From Treponema sp. (lineage in GTDB: Bacteria > Spirochaetota > Spirochaetia > Treponematales > Breznakiellaceae), in assembly GCA_031263265.1 (NCBI GenBank), contig JAISGE010000053.1, forward strand, positions 1 through 18,662: a stretch of DNA of 18,662 bases, read 5' to 3'. The notes under the pieces were generated by a model that saw nothing but the letters and a program-made list of their open reading frames with translations, searched no databases and was not told the DNA's origin. This document shows, piece by piece, positions 6,630-14,245 of the stretch (positions are counted from its first letter, which is position 1; every line of letters begins with the position of its first letter). A program made the position numbers and the translations under genes.

Positions 6630-8492
6630 TTAAAACATTCTGGCCTTGGTAAGTTCTGCAGCCATTTGCTCAGCGGCTTTCACCACTTCAGGATTGGCAG
6701 ATACTTGGGCCGTGCCAACCCGCCACCAGGATTCATACCCGTAGGTCATGGACTTGGGGGTAACCTTCACGTCAATAAGCACCGGCCCTTTGGCAGCAAG
6801 GGCTTGTCCCACCGCCTCCCGCAATTCCGCTGCGGTCCGCGCCCGCAGCCCAATAGCACCCCAGCTCTCCGCGTTCTTCGCGTAGTCCACTTGCACGGAA
6901 GCCCCTTCCAGACGCCCGCTCACGCTATCCCGGGTTTTCCATTCGTTGCCGAAATGGATAATCCCCTGGCTGTGCTGGAGGTTATCAATGCAATGAAACC
7001 CTGCATTATCCAGTACCACGACGATGATCTTCTTCCCCTCCTGAACCGCGGTCAACAGTTCGGTGTGGAGCATGGTATAGGCCCCATCTCCTACCAAAGC
7101 CACTACTTCTTTAGCTGGCTGGGCGATTTTAACCCCCAAGGCAGCGGCGATTTCATAGCCCATACAGGAAAACGCGTATTCGACGTGGTACGTGTCCCGC
7201 ACCCTTGTGCGCCACACCCGCTGCATATCACTGGGAATAGACCCGGAACCCGAAACAACAACCGCGTCCGCAGGAAGCAGGCCCTCGTTCAATTCCCCCA
7301 GTACCCGCACCTGGGCAAGCCCGGCAGGATCCTCCAGATGATAGAGCCGGTCAACCTCCGCGTCCCACTCCCGCTTTACTTCCTCAATCCGTTCCCCCCA
7401 GCCCGACCTGTACCCCGGCAATGCCGCAATCAGCGCTTCAAGGGTGAGTTTCGCGTCCGCGATAAGGGGTTCGCCGTTCATTTTATACGCGTCAAAAGGC
7501 GCGATATTGATCCCCAAAAACCGCGCGTCAGGATTCTGAAACAGCCACTTGGAACAGGTGGTAAAATCCCCCAGCCGGGTTCCTACCGCGATGATGAGGT
7601 CAGCTTCTTTGGCAAGGGTATTCGCCCCACGGCTCCCCGTGCTTCCAATCCCCGAAAGATTGTAGGGATGATCCCACAGGACCGTCCCCTTTCCCCCCTG
7701 GGTTTCCCCGATAGGTATATGAAAAGTCCGGCAGAAATCCCCTAGCTCCTCTGCTGCCCCGGAATACCGTACCCCGCCGCCGCAGATGACCAGCGGCTTC
7801 TTTGCCGCCCGTATCATGGTTACCGCCCGTTGTATCTGTCCCTTGGTGGGGATACGCGGTTCAAGGTGGTGTATCCGTTTCGCCAGAAACTCCTCAGGGT
7901 AGTCGTACACCTCTCCCTGGACATCCTGGGGCAGGGACACGGTTACCGCGCCGGTTTCTGCCGGGTCGGTCAGTACCCGGAAAGCGTTTATCAGGGCGAT
8001 CATCAGTTGTTCAGGCCGATTTACCCGGTCCCAGTACCGGCTTACCGCGCGGAACGCGTCACTGGCAGTAGTGGTGTAGTCATGGGGCGTTTCTATCTGC
8101 TGCAAAACCGGATCAGGCTGGCGGCAGGCGTAGGCGTCTCCAGGGAGGAACAGGACCGGCAGCCGGTTCGCGGTAGCGGTTCCTGCCGCGGTTACCATAT
8201 TCAACGCACCGGGGCCGATAGAACTGCACACCGCCATCATGCGGAGCCGATTGTTCTGTTTCGCGTACCCGATAGCCGCGTGCCCCGCTCCCTGTTCGTT
8301 TTTCGCCTGATAAAACCGCAGCCCGTGATCTGCCGCAGCCAGGGCTTCCCCCAGACCGACCACCACTCCGTGCCCAAAAATACCAAACACGCCATTGACG
8401 AATTTTAGTTCTTCACCGTTATGTTCTATGTACTGGTTATCCAAAAACCGCACCAGCGCCTGGGCGGTCGTCAGCCTGATTGTTTTTCCCAT
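6630..8492 (-). CDS. iolD: 3D-(3,5/4)-trihydroxycyclohexane-1,2-dione hydrolase
   Basis: A 620-residue ThDP enzyme of the acetolactate synthase superfamily that opens the inositol ring, giving 5-deoxy-glucuronate. The N-terminal PYR domain carries the activating glutamate in KNEQGAGHAAIGYAKQN (Glu66). The C-terminal PP domain carries the ThDP/Mg motif GDGAYTMLHTE with GDG at 468-470 and Asn496. Length and the opening TIRLTTAQALVRFLDNQYIE are characteristic of IolD. The start is supported by AGAAGGAG just upstream, 25 bases after iolB. No missing key residue was seen. Confidence 0.96.
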   Translation of the reverse strand: MGKTIRLTTAQALVRFLDNQYIEHNGEELKFVNGVFGIFGHGVVVGLGEALAAADHGLRFYQAKNEQGAGHAAIGYAKQNNRLRMMAVCSSIGPGALNMVTAAGTATANRLPVLFLPGDAYACRQPDPVLQQIETPHDYTTTASDAFRAVSRYWDRVNRPEQLMIALINAFRVLTDPAETGAVTVSLPQDVQGEVYDYPEEFLAKRIHHLEPRIPTKGQIQRAVTMIRAAKKPLVICGGGVRYSGAAEELGDFCRTFHIPIGETQGGKGTVLWDHPYNLSGIGSTGSRGANTLAKEADLIIAVGTRLGDFTTCSKWLFQNPDARFLGINIAPFDAYKMNGEPLIADAKLTLEALIAALPGYRSGWGERIEEVKREWDAEVDRLYHLEDPAGLAQVRVLGELNEGLLPADAVVVSGSGSIPSDMQRVWRTRVRDTYHVEYAFSCMGYEIAAALGVKIAQPAKEVVALVGDGAYTMLHTELLTAVQEGKKIIVVVLDNAGFHCIDNLQHSQGIIHFGNEWKTRDSVSGRLEGASVQVDYAKNAESWGAIGLRARTAAELREAVGQALAAKGPVLIDVKVTPKSMTYGYESWWRVGTAQVSANPEVVKAAEQMAAELTKARMF

Positions 8493-8517
8493 CCTGTTTC
8501 TCCTTCTTCTATGTGTA

Positions 8518-9312
8518 TTACGGCTGCCAGATACGGTCTTCCGGCCCGTTTACCCACTGGTGGGCTTCGGCAACGTATTGGGGTCCATACCGGAGGTTCT
8601 CCAGATGCCGGATCACCCAGAGGTACCACATGGCATACCCTGGAGCAGTTACCTGGGGATGATCCTCCCCGTCCCGGATCAAAATAGTATCCTTGTCCCG
8701 GATGATATACGGTGTATTCCCGATGGCGGTAAGCCCAAAGCCCTGCTCCGGCAGAAACCGGTAATGGTAAATCTCAGGCTGCGGGTGGTGGTGAGGCGGA
8801 TAACTGGACCATTTCCCTGGAACACCGATGACTTCACCGATTACCAAGTTTGATTCAGGATGATTGGTATCGTCAAAAATAGTTCGCACGATCCTGGTGG
8901 AAGTTTCCCGCATGGTTCCTTCCCCCCGGAATTCGCTGCGACACACTTCAGGGGGGTAGATTTTTATGTCGAATCTTCGAGGGTTGTTCGTGGCCACGTA
9001 GTAAAACTCAGCCTCCCCCTCTGAGACCCTTATGGTAATCTTCACTTTGGCTGGAACCGAAAAACACCACGGAGCATAATCAAACGTATTGGGCCGGGAA
9101 ATTTCGTACCATCCTTCTTTCCCCAGGCATATATGCGCCTTGCCCTGGGATAAAAGCCATACCCGCTCATCGGTTTCCGAATAATGCTCGTACTTCTCGT
9201 CCTTCTGGACCCTGAGTACTCCGAACTCCATCAGCATATCCGCGGTCCCGGCGTTCCTAAGAACCAGCGGTGTATACCCATAACCAAAAGGCGTCTGATG
9301 ATGAAACTGCAT
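8518..9312 (-). CDS. iolB: 5-deoxy-glucuronate isomerase
   Basis: A 264-residue bicupin of the IolB family. It isomerises 5-deoxy-D-glucuronate to 2-deoxy-5-keto-D-gluconate (DKG). The diagnostic cupin metal motif is SSYPPHHHPQPEIYHYRF: His174, His175/176 and Glu180 are the likely metal ligands, and a further His lies near the C-terminus. The start at 9312 is supported by GGAGGAGG about six bases upstream and gives the family length. It lies 18 bases after iolG. Its product is the last intermediate that the recognised iol genes of this window can make; the kinase IolC that normally follows is not here. Confidence 0.95.
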   Translation of the reverse strand: MQFHHQTPFGYGYTPLVLRNAGTADMLMEFGVLRVQKDEKYEHYSETDERVWLLSQGKAHICLGKEGWYEISRPNTFDYAPWCFSVPAKVKITIRVSEGEAEFYYVATNNPRRFDIKIYPPEVCRSEFRGEGTMRETSTRIVRTIFDDTNHPESNLVIGEVIGVPGKWSSYPPHHHPQPEIYHYRFLPEQGFGLTAIGNTPYIIRDKDTILIRDGEDHPQVTAPGYAMWYLWVIRHLENLRYGPQYVAEAHQWVNGPEDRIWQP

Positions 9313-9330
9313 GTTTCCTCCTCCTTCCCT

Positions 9331-10356
9331 TTACTCAACCCTGACTTCATCAATGGAAACAGGCCGTTTTTCTTTAAGGGATTTCCCCGCGGCCAGGGCC
9401 GCGTACATATTCTCCAAACCATCTTCCCCGCTTACTTCCGGGGAGCGATGATGCAAGACCGCATCCACAAAGGATGCCAGCTCAGCACGATACGCCCCTT
9501 GGTACCGTTCCAAGAAAAAGTGCAGGGGCTTTGCACTGACGAGTCCCGAGGCAGTGGCTAAGGTTACCTGGTCAGCGGTTTCATTTTCCCCACGAGTAGC
9601 CCCCCTTGAGCCAAAGACCTCTACCCGCTGATCATAGCCATAGACCGCTTTCCGGGAATTATCAATGACTCCCAGGGCGCCGTTGGCAAAGGTAAGGCTT
9701 ACAATGGCGGTGTCCAGATCCCCGGCCTCCCCAATTTCAGGATCAATGAGCACCGCCCCCATAGCATAGACTTGGGTGATCTCACTCCCTGCCTGGAACC
9801 GGGCCATGTCAAAATCATGAATCATCATGTCCATGAAGATTCCGCCAGAAACCGCTACATACGCTTGAGGGGGCGGAGCCGGATCCCGGGAGGTGATCTT
9901 GATAAGCTGTACGTCTCCGATTTCCCCAGCCAGGGTAAGTTCCCGAATACGTTTAAAAGTGCGGTCAAACCGGCGGTTAAAGCCTATCTGAAGGGTAACC
10001 CCTGCTTTTTTTACCGCAGCCAGGGCTGCCTTCACGCGGGGAACCGATAGGTCTATAGGCTTTTCACAGAAAATGTGTTTTCCCGCAGCAGCTGCGGCAC
10101 TGATCAAATCGGCATGGGTATCAGTAGCACTGCAGATCAGCACCGCATCAATTGCCGGATCCCCAAGGATATCCTGGGGATGAGCGGAAATGAGCCGCAC
10201 TCCCAGTCCCTTGGCCCAGGTTTGCTGCTCTTCCTGCATCGCGATATCTGCGATCCCTTCGAGCCGTGCCCCGGGAATAAACCGGGCGCTATTTTCCCCG
10301 TGGATCTTCCCAATTCTTCCTGCTCCAATTAGTCCTATCCTCAATACATCCATCAT
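9331..10356 (-). CDS. iolG: myo-inositol 2-dehydrogenase (Gfo/Idh/MocA family)
   Basis: First gene of the minus-strand operon, 341 residues. The Rossmann motif is GAGRIG at 11-16. CEKP has Lys99, and SGGIFMDMMIHDFD has Asp176 and His180, matching the Lys-Asp-His catalytic set of Bacillus IolG. The SRDPAPPP stretch at 156-163 is common in IolG proteins. It oxidises myo-inositol to scyllo-inosose with NAD+. Two adjacent ATGs are possible starts (10356 and 10353); GGAGG at 10361-10365 is better spaced for the second, which would shorten the protein by one residue. The promoter and LacI-type operator at 10414-10466 lie directly upstream. Confidence 0.93.
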   Translation of the reverse strand: MMDVLRIGLIGAGRIGKIHGENSARFIPGARLEGIADIAMQEEQQTWAKGLGVRLISAHPQDILGDPAIDAVLICSATDTHADLISAAAAAGKHIFCEKPIDLSVPRVKAALAAVKKAGVTLQIGFNRRFDRTFKRIRELTLAGEIGDVQLIKITSRDPAPPPQAYVAVSGGIFMDMMIHDFDMARFQAGSEITQVYAMGAVLIDPEIGEAGDLDTAIVSLTFANGALGVIDNSRKAVYGYDQRVEVFGSRGATRGENETADQVTLATASGLVSAKPLHFFLERYQGAYRAELASFVDAVLHHRSPEVSGEDGLENMYAALAAGKSLKEKRPVSIDEVRVE

Positions 10357-10413
10357 GGTTCCTCCGGCCTGATTACGCTGTTTCTTTTCCCCAATCCATA
10401 CATGATTACTATA

Positions 10414-10427
10414 TGAAAACGTTTTTA
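10414..10427. promoter_or_regulatory. LacI-family operator, minus-strand operon
   Basis: TGAAAACGTTTTTA has the CG-centred symmetry of LacI-family operators (half-site TGAAAAC, one mismatch). It lies just downstream of the minus-strand -10 box, covering early transcribed bases. Its partner at 10600 has the same core. The LacI protein at 15374 is the obvious ligand. Confidence 0.7.
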
Positions 10428-10439
10428 TTCATTACATAT

Positions 10440-10466
10440 ATTATAGCGAAGATCCTCATCTGTAAA
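10440..10466 (-). promoter_or_regulatory. promoter of the iolG-B-D-E-pgk-gap-transketolase operon
   Basis: On the minus strand a perfect TATAAT (10445-10440) has a -35 candidate TTTACA (10466-10461) with a 15-base spacer, or CTTTAC with 16 bases. The predicted start near 10433 falls just upstream of the operator at 10414-10427. Confidence 0.65.
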
Positions 10467-10527
10467 GCGTATTTTTTAGACTTTTTTGAATTATACTTAC
10501 AAAGCAGTTTTACGCGTATACCATAAG

Positions 10528-10541
10528 TTATGATTTCATAA
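10528..10541. promoter_or_regulatory. perfect inverted repeat between the divergent promoters
   Basis: TTATGATTTCATAA is a perfect 6-2-6 inverted repeat, overlapping a second palindrome CATAAGTTATG at 10522-10532. It differs from the LacI-type operators and lies about 60-80 bases upstream of both start sites, a position suited to an activator. It may be a site for a second regulator; the protein is unknown. Confidence 0.35.
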
Positions 10542-10565
10542 GCAATTATACTCATAAAATTTTTG

Positions 10566-10594
10566 TTGACAATCCTAAAAAGCCGGTGGATACT
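10566..10594 (+). promoter_or_regulatory. promoter of the inositol transporter operon
   Basis: A perfect TTGACA (10566-10571) is followed after 17 bases by GATACT (10589-10594). Transcription would start near 10601, inside the operator at 10600-10613, and give a leader of about 60 bases before the ATG at 10662. Confidence 0.7.
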
Positions 10595-10599
10595 TTATC

Positions 10600-10613
10600 T
10601 GTAAACGTTTTCA
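10600..10613. promoter_or_regulatory. LacI-family operator, plus-strand operon
   Basis: TGTAAACGTTTTCA is a near-perfect CG-centred palindrome with one mismatched pair. It covers the predicted transcription start, so repressor binding would block initiation. It shares the core AAACGTTTT with the operator at 10414. Confidence 0.75.
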
Positions 10614-10661
10614 TATAACGTGTCTCATAAAGGACGCGACAGCAAACAAAAGGAGATTTGT

Positions 10662-11612
10662 ATGAAAAAAGCGGTATGGGTCGGTGCGGCAGTGCTGATT
10701 GCGCTGTCAGGATTTTTGGGTTGTTCCAGGCAAAAAGCGGCTGGCGGGGCCGGTAAGACCAGGATCGGGTACATCTGCAATAACTTCAATGATACTTTTC
10801 AGGGGTACATCATGAATGAAACCAAGGCCTTCTTTGCGGATAAACCTGATTATGAACTTATCTTTCAAGATGCCCAGGAAGATGTAATCAAGCAGCAGGA
10901 TCTGGCAAACACCCTACTTGCCCAGGGAGTTAAGGGCCTGATTGTGGTCCCGGTGAATACCAATGCTACTGAACCGATTACCAGGGCGGCCCAAGAAGCA
11001 AAGATTCCCTTGATATACGTCAACCGGAATCCCTTTGGCAATCAATCCCTTCCTCCTAATGTGTACTATGTGGGGTCCCGGGAAGTGATCGCAGGACAAA
11101 TGCAGATGGAAGCTATGGGTAAGCTCCTGGGGGGATCCGGCGGGGTAGCTATTCTGATAGGGAAGTTAGACAACGAAGGCGCGCTTCTGCGTACTGAAGG
11201 TAACGAGGATACGATTCGGCGTGAGTTCCCCGGGATCACAGTGCTGGCCAAGGAAACCGGAAATTGGCAGCGGGATCAGGGTTTAAGTCTCACCGAAAAC
11301 TGGCTTACCGCTTATGGCACGAATCTCAAAGGCATCTTGGCCAATAATGATGAAATGGCCCTCGGTGCTGCGGAAGCCCTCAAAGGAGCGGGCCGTACCG
11401 ATGTGCTGGTCATGGGAGTGGATGCGATTCCTGATGCTAAGGCAGCAGTGGGAGATGGCAGCCTAGCCGCCACCGTGCTCCAGGATGCGGCAGGCCAAGG
11501 CCGGGGAGCAGCAGAAGCGGCTTACAAGGCTCTCAGGGGTGAATTCCAGGAATCAATCAACTGGGTACCTTTTGTGCTCATTACCAAGGAAAATCTGGCT
11601 CAGTATCAGTAG
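10662..11612 (+). CDS. ABC transporter inositol/sugar-binding lipoprotein (Peripla_BP_4, RbsB/MglB-like)
   Basis: The 316-residue protein starts at ATG 10662, chosen over an upstream GTG at 10620 because AAAAGGAG sits just before it and the signal peptide begins there. A lipoprotein signal ends in F-L-G-C with Cys21. The mature protein is a two-lobed sugar-binding fold: RIGYICNNFNDTFQGY at 34-49, NTLLAQGVKGLIVVPVNT at 83-100, ANNDEMALGA at 227-236 and MGVDAIPDA at 251-259, all typical ligand-site segments. It would bind the substrate outside the cytoplasmic membrane and deliver it to the permease. Ligand is inferred as an inositol from the operon. A 50-base gap with a weak GTTAC/GTAAC inverted repeat separates it from the ATPase gene, perhaps giving higher expression of the binding protein. 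Confidence 0.9.
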   Translation: MKKAVWVGAAVLIALSGFLGCSRQKAAGGAGKTRIGYICNNFNDTFQGYIMNETKAFFADKPDYELIFQDAQEDVIKQQDLANTLLAQGVKGLIVVPVNTNATEPITRAAQEAKIPLIYVNRNPFGNQSLPPNVYYVGSREVIAGQMQMEAMGKLLGGSGGVAILIGKLDNEGALLRTEGNEDTIRREFPGITVLAKETGNWQRDQGLSLTENWLTAYGTNLKGILANNDEMALGAAEALKGAGRTDVLVMGVDAIPDAKAAVGDGSLAATVLQDAAGQGRGAAEAAYKALRGEFQESINWVPFVLITKENLAQYQ

Positions 11613-11662
11613 ATTGTTACGTTTCTATCTTGTTTTCCATCTGTAACATAAGGGGATGAGCC

Positions 11663-13186
11663 ATGGCAGCATATCTGCTTGAAATGAAAAATATCGTAAA
11701 AACCTTCCCCGGCGTTAAGGCGCTGCGGGGGGTTGAACTCAAGGTGCGACCCGGTGAAATCCATGCCCTCATGGGAGAGAATGGGGCCGGTAAATCGACC
11801 TTGATGAAGTGTATCATTGGGATGCAGCATCCAACCAGCGGAGAAATTATCTTCGACGGTAAACTGCAAGGATCCTATAGCCCTGCTCAGGCGCTGGATA
11901 TGGGCATATCCATGATACATCAGGAGTTAAGCCCGGTGCTCCACCGGCCTATCATGGAAAACATCTGGCTTGGCCGGGAACCGCTTACCAAGTTTGGCCT
12001 TGTGGATCATAGGAAGATGTATGAGATGACCCGGGAAGTGCTTAAAGAAATTGACCTGGAAGAGGATCCCCATACCCTCATGGCCTCCCTTACCGTGGCA
12101 AAGATGCAGATGATCGAAATCGCCAGGGCGGTCTCCTACAACTCGAAGCTGATCATCATGGATGAGCCTACTTCGGCCCTGGCGGAAAAAGAAATCACCC
12201 AGCTCTTTGTGATCATGCGAAAGCTCAAGGCTCAAGGAAAGAGCATCATCTTTATCTCCCACAAACTCGATGAGGTCTATGAGATCACCGACCGGATCAC
12301 CGTGTACCGGGATGGGGAATACATTGGTGCGGAGGATACTGCCAAGCTCAAGGTAGATAAACTCATCACCATGATGGTAGGCCGGAATGTAGAAGAGCTG
12401 TTCCCCAAGGTGATCTGTCCTATTGGGGAGGTTAAATTTGAGGTCAAGAACCTCTCCAACCGGAAGTATTTTCAGGATGTTTCCTTTACGGTGCGCCGCG
12501 GAGAGATCCTGGGGATTGCGGGACTGGTTGGTGCGGGCCGCAGCGAGGTGGTGGAAACGATATTCGGGGTACGGCCCAAAAGCGGCGGGGATATTTTCAT
12601 TGACGGGAAAAAAGTTGAAATCAAGAACTCCGAAGATGCGATAAACGCTAAAATGGCCTGGCTCACCGAAGATCGCCGGAGTTCCGGGATTTTCCCCATG
12701 CTGGGGGTACAGCTCAACATGGTTATCGCCAACATCCCTAAGTTCCTCAACAAGGCACAACTCATCCGGGAATCCTATATGCGGGGAGAATGTGAGGAAT
12801 ACATCAAGAAGGTTCAGGTTAAAACTTCAGGGCTTGAACAGCATATTGAGGAATTGAGCGGAGGGAATCAACAGAAGGTCCTGGTTGCCCGTTGGCTGAT
12901 GACCGACCCGGAGATTCTGTTCATAGATGAACCGACCCGGGGTATTGATGTACTTACCAAATCGGAGATCCACCGGCTCCTCAGTCAGCTTGCCGGGGAG
13001 GGAAAGTCCATCATTATGATCTCGTCAGAACTCCCGGAAGTTATGGGGATGAGTGACCGGATCATGGTGATGCATCAAGGAAAGGTAACCGGGATTCTTG
13101 AAAATTCCCCGGATCTGACCCAGGAAACCTTAATGGCCTATGCCACCAATACCATGGATTACCAAGTCCAAAAAGAAAAAAAGTAA
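11663..13186 (+). CDS. sugar ABC transporter ATP-binding protein, two ABC domains (MglA/RbsA-like)
   Basis: A 507-residue fused double ATPase of the CUT2 class. Domain 1 has Walker A GENGAGKST (38-46), Q-loop Gln88, a degenerate signature LTVAKMQ (143-149) and Walker B LIIMDEPTSA (163-172). Domain 2 has a degenerate Walker A GLVGAGRS (287-294), a proper signature LSGGNQ (398-403) and Walker B ILFIDEPTRG (418-427). Such asymmetry is normal for this family. The MQMIEIARA segment is closer to MglA (galactoside) than to RbsA (ribose), as judged by memory. It powers import of the ligand bound by the preceding protein. GGGGATGAG precedes the start at 11663; the permease follows after 14 bases. Confidence 0.94.
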   Translation: MAAYLLEMKNIVKTFPGVKALRGVELKVRPGEIHALMGENGAGKSTLMKCIIGMQHPTSGEIIFDGKLQGSYSPAQALDMGISMIHQELSPVLHRPIMENIWLGREPLTKFGLVDHRKMYEMTREVLKEIDLEEDPHTLMASLTVAKMQMIEIARAVSYNSKLIIMDEPTSALAEKEITQLFVIMRKLKAQGKSIIFISHKLDEVYEITDRITVYRDGEYIGAEDTAKLKVDKLITMMVGRNVEELFPKVICPIGEVKFEVKNLSNRKYFQDVSFTVRRGEILGIAGLVGAGRSEVVETIFGVRPKSGGDIFIDGKKVEIKNSEDAINAKMAWLTEDRRSSGIFPMLGVQLNMVIANIPKFLNKAQLIRESYMRGECEEYIKKVQVKTSGLEQHIEELSGGNQQKVLVARWLMTDPEILFIDEPTRGIDVLTKSEIHRLLSQLAGEGKSIIMISSELPEVMGMSDRIMVMHQGKVTGILENSPDLTQETLMAYATNTMDYQVQKEKK

Positions 13187-13200
13187 AGGAGATGAGGTAA

Positions 13201-14208
13201 ATGAAATCTACAGCCTTAAATGTTAGTATTGGAAAGATCAATATCGAACAAACCGCCAAGAAGTACGGCATTGTTATCGTTCTTGTGGTAATGATTATCA
13301 TCTTGAGTATTGTGCAGCCCGCATTCCTCAGCGCCACAAACATCTTCAACGTGTTAACCCAAAGCGCAATCTTCGGCATCATGGCCCTGGGGATGACCTT
13401 TGTCATCATCGCTAAAGGCATCGACCTCTCGGTGGGTTCGGTCTTGGCTTTTTCCGGGGTGATTGCCGCGAGTCTCGGGCAAACCGCCGCGGCCACGGAA
13501 AAGTATTTCCCCTCCCTGCCGGTGATGCCCCTCCTCGTCCCTGTCCTGACAGCCCTCATTATTGGGGGAGCCTGCGGGGGCATCAGCGGCCTCTTAATCG
13601 CCAAGACCAGGATCCCCGCGTTCATCGCTACCTTAGGGATGATGACCGTAGCCCGGGGCTTTGCCTTAATCTACACCGGCGGCAGACCGGTGAGTAACAT
13701 GATACCTTCTCTCACGGCTTTAAGCGGGAAGGTGTTCAATGTCATCCCCATACCGGTGCTCATCTACTTTATTATGATTGTGATAAGCTACATTTTGCTC
13801 AATAAAACCCGGTTCGGTAAAAATACCTACGCCATTGGGGGGAACATCACCGCGGCAGAGGTATCTGGGGTAAATGTGCCCAAGAACATCGTCATGATCT
13901 ATACCTATTGCGGTCTTTTAGCAGGTTTGGCCGCGGTGGTCTTTGCCGGACGGGTGGGCAGCGTTCATCCGGGGGCTGCAGACGGTTATGAACTGACCGC
14001 CATTGCCGCAACTACCATCGGTGGTACCTCTCATTCCGGGGGTATCGGTACTATTGGCGGCGCTTTTGTGGGGGCATTGGTACTTTCGGTGATGCGGAAC
14101 GGGCTGACCCTCCTGGGGGTAAATGCCTACTGGCAGAAAGTCGTAGAGGGCCTCATCATCGTAGGCGCGGTTATTATTGATATGCGTAAGAACGCTAAGC
14201 GGGATTAA
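13201..14208 (+). CDS. sugar ABC transporter permease (RbsC/MglC-like)
   Basis: A 335-residue polytopic membrane protein of the BPD_transp_2 family. Hydrophobic segments begin at about residues 22-42 and continue through the protein. The family motif GIDLSVGS lies at 73-80, with the late ELTAIAATTIGGTS segment and the GGAFVGAL stretch that precede the last helices. AAGGAGATGAGG precedes the ATG. Two copies should form the channel with the double ATPase. Being the only permease gene in the operon fits the CUT2 class, which uses homodimeric permeases. Confidence 0.94.
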   Translation: MKSTALNVSIGKINIEQTAKKYGIVIVLVVMIIILSIVQPAFLSATNIFNVLTQSAIFGIMALGMTFVIIAKGIDLSVGSVLAFSGVIAASLGQTAAATEKYFPSLPVMPLLVPVLTALIIGGACGGISGLLIAKTRIPAFIATLGMMTVARGFALIYTGGRPVSNMIPSLTALSGKVFNVIPIPVLIYFIMIVISYILLNKTRFGKNTYAIGGNITAAEVSGVNVPKNIVMIYTYCGLLAGLAAVVFAGRVGSVHPGAADGYELTAIAATTIGGTSHSGGIGTIGGAFVGALVLSVMRNGLTLLGVNAYWQKVVEGLIIVGAVIIDMRKNAKRD

Positions 14209-14245
14209 TGAGCTTAGTTGTATTGTGTTACATGGAGAAAAAAGT

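Noticed and set aside
6603..7745. 380-codon open frame on the plus strand
   Set aside because: It lies opposite iolD, whose ThDP motifs and family length are certain; the translation is Pro/Arg/His-rich shadow text.
10620..10661. Upstream GTG start for the sugar-binding lipoprotein
   Set aside because: It would put 14 charged residues before the signal peptide; the ATG at 10662 has the Shine-Dalgarno sequence.
11615..11648. TGTTAC/GTAACA inverted repeat between binding protein and ATPase genes
   Set aside because: Six base pairs with a 22-base loop and no T-run; too weak to call a terminator or attenuator.
11927..12760. 277-codon open frame on the minus strand
   Set aside because: Antisense to the double ABC ATPase with its clear Walker and signature motifs; no ribosome site.
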